Origin: a virus
Length of the DNA stretch: 64,000 nucleotides
Virus record (IMG/VR): IMGVR_UViG_3300017987_000073
Coordinates: 1 to 64,000 of that record
Reading direction: 5' to 3' (one strand)
The notes below the pieces were generated by a model. It ran no database searches. It saw only the letters and a list, made by a program, of their open reading frames with translations, and had not been told where the DNA came from. A program made the position numbers and the translations under genes. Positions 60,208-64,000 of the stretch are shown piece after piece (position 1 is the stretch's first letter; each line of letters begins with the position of its first letter).

Positions 60208-63156
60208 TTAAGGCCACTCCGCGCACTCGTTGGAATCCGGTGGATCCCCGTCCGGCGGCGGTCCGATCCGAGCGTACTCGTGGGGGCAGACCGAGACGTC
60301 CACCAGTCTGCACGTCGCCTCCTGCCCGGTCAACGACGCGATCGCCAGCTTCCCCTCGTGTCTCTCGTCGTTCGTCGCCTCGAGCACCTTGTCGCCGTCC
60401 AGGAACCCCTTGATCAGGAGCGTCGGACCGGCGACTATCTCGGTCTGTACCATCAGATTGTAGTAGATATCCTCCCGGAAGTTCGCCGGGTAGACCCGCG
60501 AGTCGAGCTCGGTCCGCACGCCCCCGATCACCTTGTCCAGGTAGACCTTCCGGTTCGCCCCCAGCGGGTCGAAACCGATCGCGTGAAAGTTGTCCTCGTC
60601 GAGGTAGTCGAAGCGGAGCTCGCATCGACCGCCCGGCACGTCCGAGAACTTCACCTGGATCCACGCCGTGAGGTTCGTCCAGTTCGCGTCGAGGTTCGCG
60701 TCCGTCTTGAACACGCACCCCGCCGGAAGCGTGATCTCCCCCGCGTCGAAGTCCTCGACCGGAGTCCCGCTCACCGTGAGCCACGCCCCCGACCGCTTGA
60801 ACTTGTCCTGAAAGGCGAGCCACCGGACGAAGATACGCTCGTTCGCCGGCCTCATCACCCGAACCAGGTTCTCGATCAGGTCGCGGTCGACGTCCCCGTC
60901 GTCCACCACCCGCACGTCCGAGCAGAACTCGTCGGGGTCCACCCCGACCCGGAAATCGTTCAGCGTGTCCGTCGAGAGCGGCGCCGGCAGCCCGAACCCG
61001 TCCGTCACGTGGCACCGGTTCGCGCTCCCGTCCCAGAAGGAGTAGACCGTCCGGACCACGTTCTTCGGGACGTACTTCACCCGCACCCGGTGGGGGACCG
61101 CCTCCGTCGTCCCGAGGAGCGTCGAGAGGTCGAAGTCCAGGGTCGGGAGCGGCCCGACGTCGTCCCAGTGCACTCCCCAGGTCTGCACCGCCGAGACGTC
61201 GTTGTAACCGAAGGTGTACCCCGACCAGGCGCTCGCCGCGAACGTCGACGCGTTCACGTTTCCGAACACGTCGATCCCGTTGATCGACGCCTTGACGTAG
61301 GTCCCCGTCCGCTGGATCCTCATCCGGTACGTCTCCCCCGCCACGAACCGGTAGTTGATCGGACCGGCTCGCACCGTTCCTCCGGCGTCCACCAGAGCGA
61401 CCGTCACGTCCGACCACTGGAGGAAGTACTCCCTCACCCCGTCCCCGAGCCCGATCCTCCACGGGCGCCCGTTCAGGGAGACCACGTCGGTCCCCGTCCA
61501 CCTCGCCCCGAACTCCGCCGCCGTCGGGTCCAGCGCGGCGTCCTCCCGCGTGTAGTAACCTCCCTCGTCGTTCCCCACGTGTTGGTCGTGGTAGAGCCGC
61601 CCCGCCGAGAGCGAGAAGTGCGTCCCCTCCGCCCCACCGTTCACCGCGTGGTACGTCCACCCCGGATCGTCCGCCGAGGGTAGGAGGTCCATCTCGAGCA
61701 CCCCGTCGACCTCCAGCGCGTCGGGGTACGTCGAGGGACTCATCCCCGGCTCGTCCAGGAGCCACACGTCCGGGTAGAGCTCGGCGTGACCGATCTCCAT
61801 CTCCTCGATCAGCACCCGGAAGTGGAACCAATTCAACGTCCGGACCTGCTTCGCGCTCATCGACTCGAGCGTCTCGACCAGACCTTTCGACGTCCCCTTG
61901 TACTTCCACATCCGCGCCGCGATCGAGATCAAGCGCCGGAGGTCCGCTTCCGCCAGCCCTCCGGTCAGGTAGTCCAGCTTCGAGGTCAAACCTACGATCC
62001 ACTTCAGGTACTGGAGCGCGTCCGCCGGCGTCTCCGCCGGGTCGTTGATCTTCATCAGGGACTTGATCCGCGCGTAGGTCGCCTCCCACTCCTTCTGAGG
62101 CCCGCGGAGCCACCGCCAGACGAGCAGGTCCCCGTAGTGACGATCCAGGTCCCTCATAGACTGCATCAGGAACCGCCAGATGTCCCACGAGAACTCGGCC
62201 TCCGTCGTGAAGCTCCAGCTCTCCGTCGCGCTCAACCCCATCGCGTCCTCGACGTAGACCTGGACCAGGAACGTCGAGGACCCGTCGACCGGGTCGGTCG
62301 GGACCAGCGAGACGTTGTAACCGTTGATCGCGTTCGGGTCGATGACGCTCCCCGACCACGCCGCGTCCCAGCTCGAGCCGTCGTAGATCTCCTGCCCGTC
62401 CCAGTAGACCTTGATCAACACCACCCCGACGTTGTCCCCCACCGCGAACTCGAAGGGCCCGTCCCGCGGGACGTCCGTCGAGCCCGCCGCCGGGTCCTGG
62501 TCCGTCACGTAGGGCGGCGTCGAGTCGAGCTCCTTCGTCTCGAAGGTGTAGGAGTAGCACTCGAAGAACCGGAGCCCGTCCCAGACCTCCACCCGAACGC
62601 TGATCAGGGAGTCGTCCGGGAGGTCGCTCGGCGGCGTCAGCTCGTAGTCGAAGCCGTACTCGTCGTTCGCCGGCTTCGAGGCGCTCCAGCCGTTCTGAGC
62701 GGCCCCGTTCTCGTAGACCGACAACCACCCCCCGCCGCCCCCGTCGTCCACTGAGACCTTCACCAGGGTGTCCTCGACCCCGATCGACTCCACGTCCGCG
62801 TGGGTCTCCCCCAGGACGTTCACCCCCCGCTTCTCCGTCTCCGGCACGATGTCCCCGAGCGGAATCACCAGCGAGAGCCCCTGCGGATCCACCTCCGTCT
62901 CGCCGGCGTAAGGCGCCAAGCTCGCCGTGATCACGTAGGGGTTGGTCTCCGGAGTCGGAACTCGCTCGATCGAGAAGCTCGTCGCCTCCCCCACGTACTC
63001 CGACCAGATCGGGACCTCCCCCTGCCGCTCCAGGTCCCCGACGAAGAGGTAACTCGCGATCGTCTCCTCGACGTACTCGTCCCCCCACAGGGGGACCTCA
63101 CCCTGGCGATCCAGGGTGGCGACGTCGAAGGTCGAGGTTTTTCCGGTCCAGGTCAT
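60208..63156 (-). CDS. baseplate-like protein: Ig-like repeats, P2 gpI-like domain, LamG-like region
   Basis: The 982-residue protein has Ig/BIG-like domains near 200-310 (TPPYVTDQDPAAGSTDVPRD, GVVLIKVYWDGQEIY), a P2 gpI-like segment near 380-440 (ADLRRLISIAARMWKYKGTS), then lectin-like parts (WTYHAVNGGAEGTHFSLSAG, VYLDKVIGGVRTELDSRVY). It probably forms part of a contractile-type baseplate. No lytic motif is seen. Confidence 0.75.
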   Translation of the reverse strand: MTWTGKTSTFDVATLDRQGEVPLWGDEYVEETIASYLFVGDLERQGEVPIWSEYVGEATSFSIERVPTPETNPYVITASLAPYAGETEVDPQGLSLVIPLGDIVPETEKRGVNVLGETHADVESIGVEDTLVKVSVDDGGGGGWLSVYENGAAQNGWSASKPANDEYGFDYELTPPSDLPDDSLISVRVEVWDGLRFFECYSYTFETKELDSTPPYVTDQDPAAGSTDVPRDGPFEFAVGDNVGVVLIKVYWDGQEIYDGSSWDAAWSGSVIDPNAINGYNVSLVPTDPVDGSSTFLVQVYVEDAMGLSATESWSFTTEAEFSWDIWRFLMQSMRDLDRHYGDLLVWRWLRGPQKEWEATYARIKSLMKINDPAETPADALQYLKWIVGLTSKLDYLTGGLAEADLRRLISIAARMWKYKGTSKGLVETLESMSAKQVRTLNWFHFRVLIEEMEIGHAELYPDVWLLDEPGMSPSTYPDALEVDGVLEMDLLPSADDPGWTYHAVNGGAEGTHFSLSAGRLYHDQHVGNDEGGYYTREDAALDPTAAEFGARWTGTDVVSLNGRPWRIGLGDGVREYFLQWSDVTVALVDAGGTVRAGPINYRFVAGETYRMRIQRTGTYVKASINGIDVFGNVNASTFAASAWSGYTFGYNDVSAVQTWGVHWDDVGPLPTLDFDLSTLLGTTEAVPHRVRVKYVPKNVVRTVYSFWDGSANRCHVTDGFGLPAPLSTDTLNDFRVGVDPDEFCSDVRVVDDGDVDRDLIENLVRVMRPANERIFVRWLAFQDKFKRSGAWLTVSGTPVEDFDAGEITLPAGCVFKTDANLDANWTNLTAWIQVKFSDVPGGRCELRFDYLDEDNFHAIGFDPLGANRKVYLDKVIGGVRTELDSRVYPANFREDIYYNLMVQTEIVAGPTLLIKGFLDGDKVLEATNDERHEGKLAIASLTGQEATCRLVDVSVCPHEYARIGPPPDGDPPDSNECAEWP

Positions 63157-63165
63157 CTAAGCCTC

Positions 63166-64000
63166 TCAGTGCTGCGGCGTCACCTCGGGCCACTCGAAGG
63201 CGATCCCGTCCCTGAAGTGAATGAAGTCCGACGCCCCCGAGCTCGCCTCGTCGAACGTCGTCCGGTCCCCGATCCCCTCGCGCACCGAGTAAAGTCCGGA
63301 GATCTTCCCGACGATGCTGTACAGGTTGTTCTCGTTCTGCGGGTCCGCGATCACGTAGGTCCCGGCGATCACGTCCTCCTGGGTGAAGCCCGACGCGTTC
63401 GAGCGCCGCGCGTTGCTCTCCCTCGAGCTCCACTGCGTCAGCGTGTCCGAGTACCCCGAGGCGCTCAGGTCCGCCATCCAGAGGTCCACTTGCCCGGCGC
63501 GGTCCCACCACTGGTACCCGTGCCCGACGTTCCGGCCCTCGACGTCGTACCCCCGGTTGAACCGGTCCTCCGTCGCCTCGTAATCCGACCCCTTGCACCC
63601 CATCAGAGCCACCTGCTCCGCCGTCGCGAGCCCGTAGTCCGCCGGGATCAAGTTCGAAACGATCGCCCCCAGGTACTGACCCCCCGTGTCGTTGTGAACC
63701 GCCACCGTGAGGTACTCGCCGGCGTCGTCCCCGAACGCGTAGAGCCAGAGGTCGTTGGAGGCGTCCGCCCCGAACTTCACCGGCCCGATCACCTTCCCCG
63801 ACCCCGGAGTCCAGTCCGCGTTGGTCGAGACCCGGAACTCCAGGTGCTGGTACCCACCCTCCGCGCTCCCGCGGTAGGCGACCTCCACCTCCCATCCGTT
63901 GGCGTGCGGCGTCCGACACCGGAAGAAGTTCCCGTCCATCGACCCCATCGTACCGCCGCTCATCCCGGAGACCCCGAACCGGGAGCTCTCGATCGTCTTG
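63166..64000 (-). CDS. tail/structural protein, N-terminus outside window
   Basis: The frame remains open past ATG 63963 to the window end, so the true start is upstream. Visible sequence is Gly/Ser/aromatic-rich beta structure (FFRCRTPHANGWEVEVAYRG, EFRVSTNADWTPGSGKVIG). The C-terminal 70 residues include DPQNENNLYSIVGKIS. It is likely a virion component co-transcribed with the next tail gene. Confidence 0.65.
   Translation of the reverse strand, partial: KTIESSRFGVSGMSGGTMGSMDGNFFRCRTPHANGWEVEVAYRGSAEGGYQHLEFRVSTNADWTPGSGKVIGPVKFGADASNDLWLYAFGDDAGEYLTVAVHNDTGGQYLGAIVSNLIPADYGLATAEQVALMGCKGSDYEATEDRFNRGYDVEGRNVGHGYQWWDRAGQVDLWMADLSASGYSDTLTQWSSRESNARRSNASGFTQEDVIAGTYVIADPQNENNLYSIVGKISGLYSVREGIGDRTTFDEASSGASDFIHFRDGIAFEWPEVTPQH

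Noticed and set aside
56597-60211. A 1204-residue plus-strand open frame
   Set aside because: It is the antisense of the tail protein gene; composition is extremely Arg/Pro/Val-rich and it has no RBS.
60197-63088. A 963-residue minus-strand open frame
   Set aside because: It is another frame of the baseplate gene, Gly/Arg-rich with no family signature.

Overview
The window is part of a large, GC-rich double-stranded DNA tailed-phage (or prophage) genome. The host is a high-GC bacterium that I cannot name from the sequence. The phage assignment rests on tail and baseplate genes with a P2 gpI-like domain, holin- and spanin-like genes, an amidase endolysin, and a full phage-type replication and nucleotide-metabolism set in tightly overlapping genes. 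No rRNA, canonical tRNA, CRISPR array, insertion sequence, terminase or capsid gene is visible.

Layout. 1-855: three small minus-strand genes. 856-1125: AT-rich divergent promoter region. 1126-4141: plus-strand block of small genes driven by three near-identical promoter cassettes (TTGACC, 16 bp, TAAGAT). Each cassette puts an ATG at the predicted transcription start, in frame with a second, Shine-Dalgarno-preceded ATG 21-33 nt on; the divergent minus-strand promoter does the same with 48 nt. 4148-63965 and beyond: essentially all genes are on the minus strand, so transcription runs right to left. 6423-7204 is a palindrome-rich non-coding gap.

7205-14539 is a run of short, mostly unrecognised genes, many with CxxC zinc motifs, interrupted by a tRNA-like fold at 8805-8882. 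14551-24608 carries DNA-precursor and repair genes (FEN-type exonuclease, ThyX, dCMP deaminase, HhH DNA glycosylase, class II ribonucleotide reductase, a truncated SDR epimerase). 24921-26924 has an amidase-PG_binding_1 endolysin and an RlpA-like double-psi barrel protein. 27551-39411 is a recombination/replication block: RuvC (frame-broken), DNA methyltransferase, SSB, SbcC-like, SbcD-like, RecA-like and family B DNA polymerase. 39459-43522 encodes a uracil-DNA glycosylase, dTMP-kinase-like protein, a second divergent ThyX-like protein, an NTP-pyrophosphatase/HAD fusion and an FAD-type oxidoreductase, a set that suggests nucleotide modification or a special pyrimidine pool. 44272-46574 contains a sigma-like protein, a serine recombinase, a membrane-anchored metzincin protease and an excisionase-like protein. 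46576-52390 is a lambda O/P-like initiation module: winged-helix initiator with iteron-like DNA inside its gene, DnaC-like loader, DnaB helicase and primase. 52383-54014 is a UvsW-like helicase. After a terminator, 54137-57097 holds small membrane proteins (holin/spanin candidates), and 57110 to the window end holds large tail/baseplate proteins.

Genes mostly overlap by 4 nt (ATGA, GTGA or TTGA), which implies long translationally coupled polycistrons. An 8-bp motif, (A/G)TACACTT, recurs around the AT-rich promoters and may be a shared operator. Two to three places look like single-base homopolymer indels (RuvC, the DUF7768-like gene and possibly one ORF at 24.3 kb); these are either sequencing errors or real breaks.
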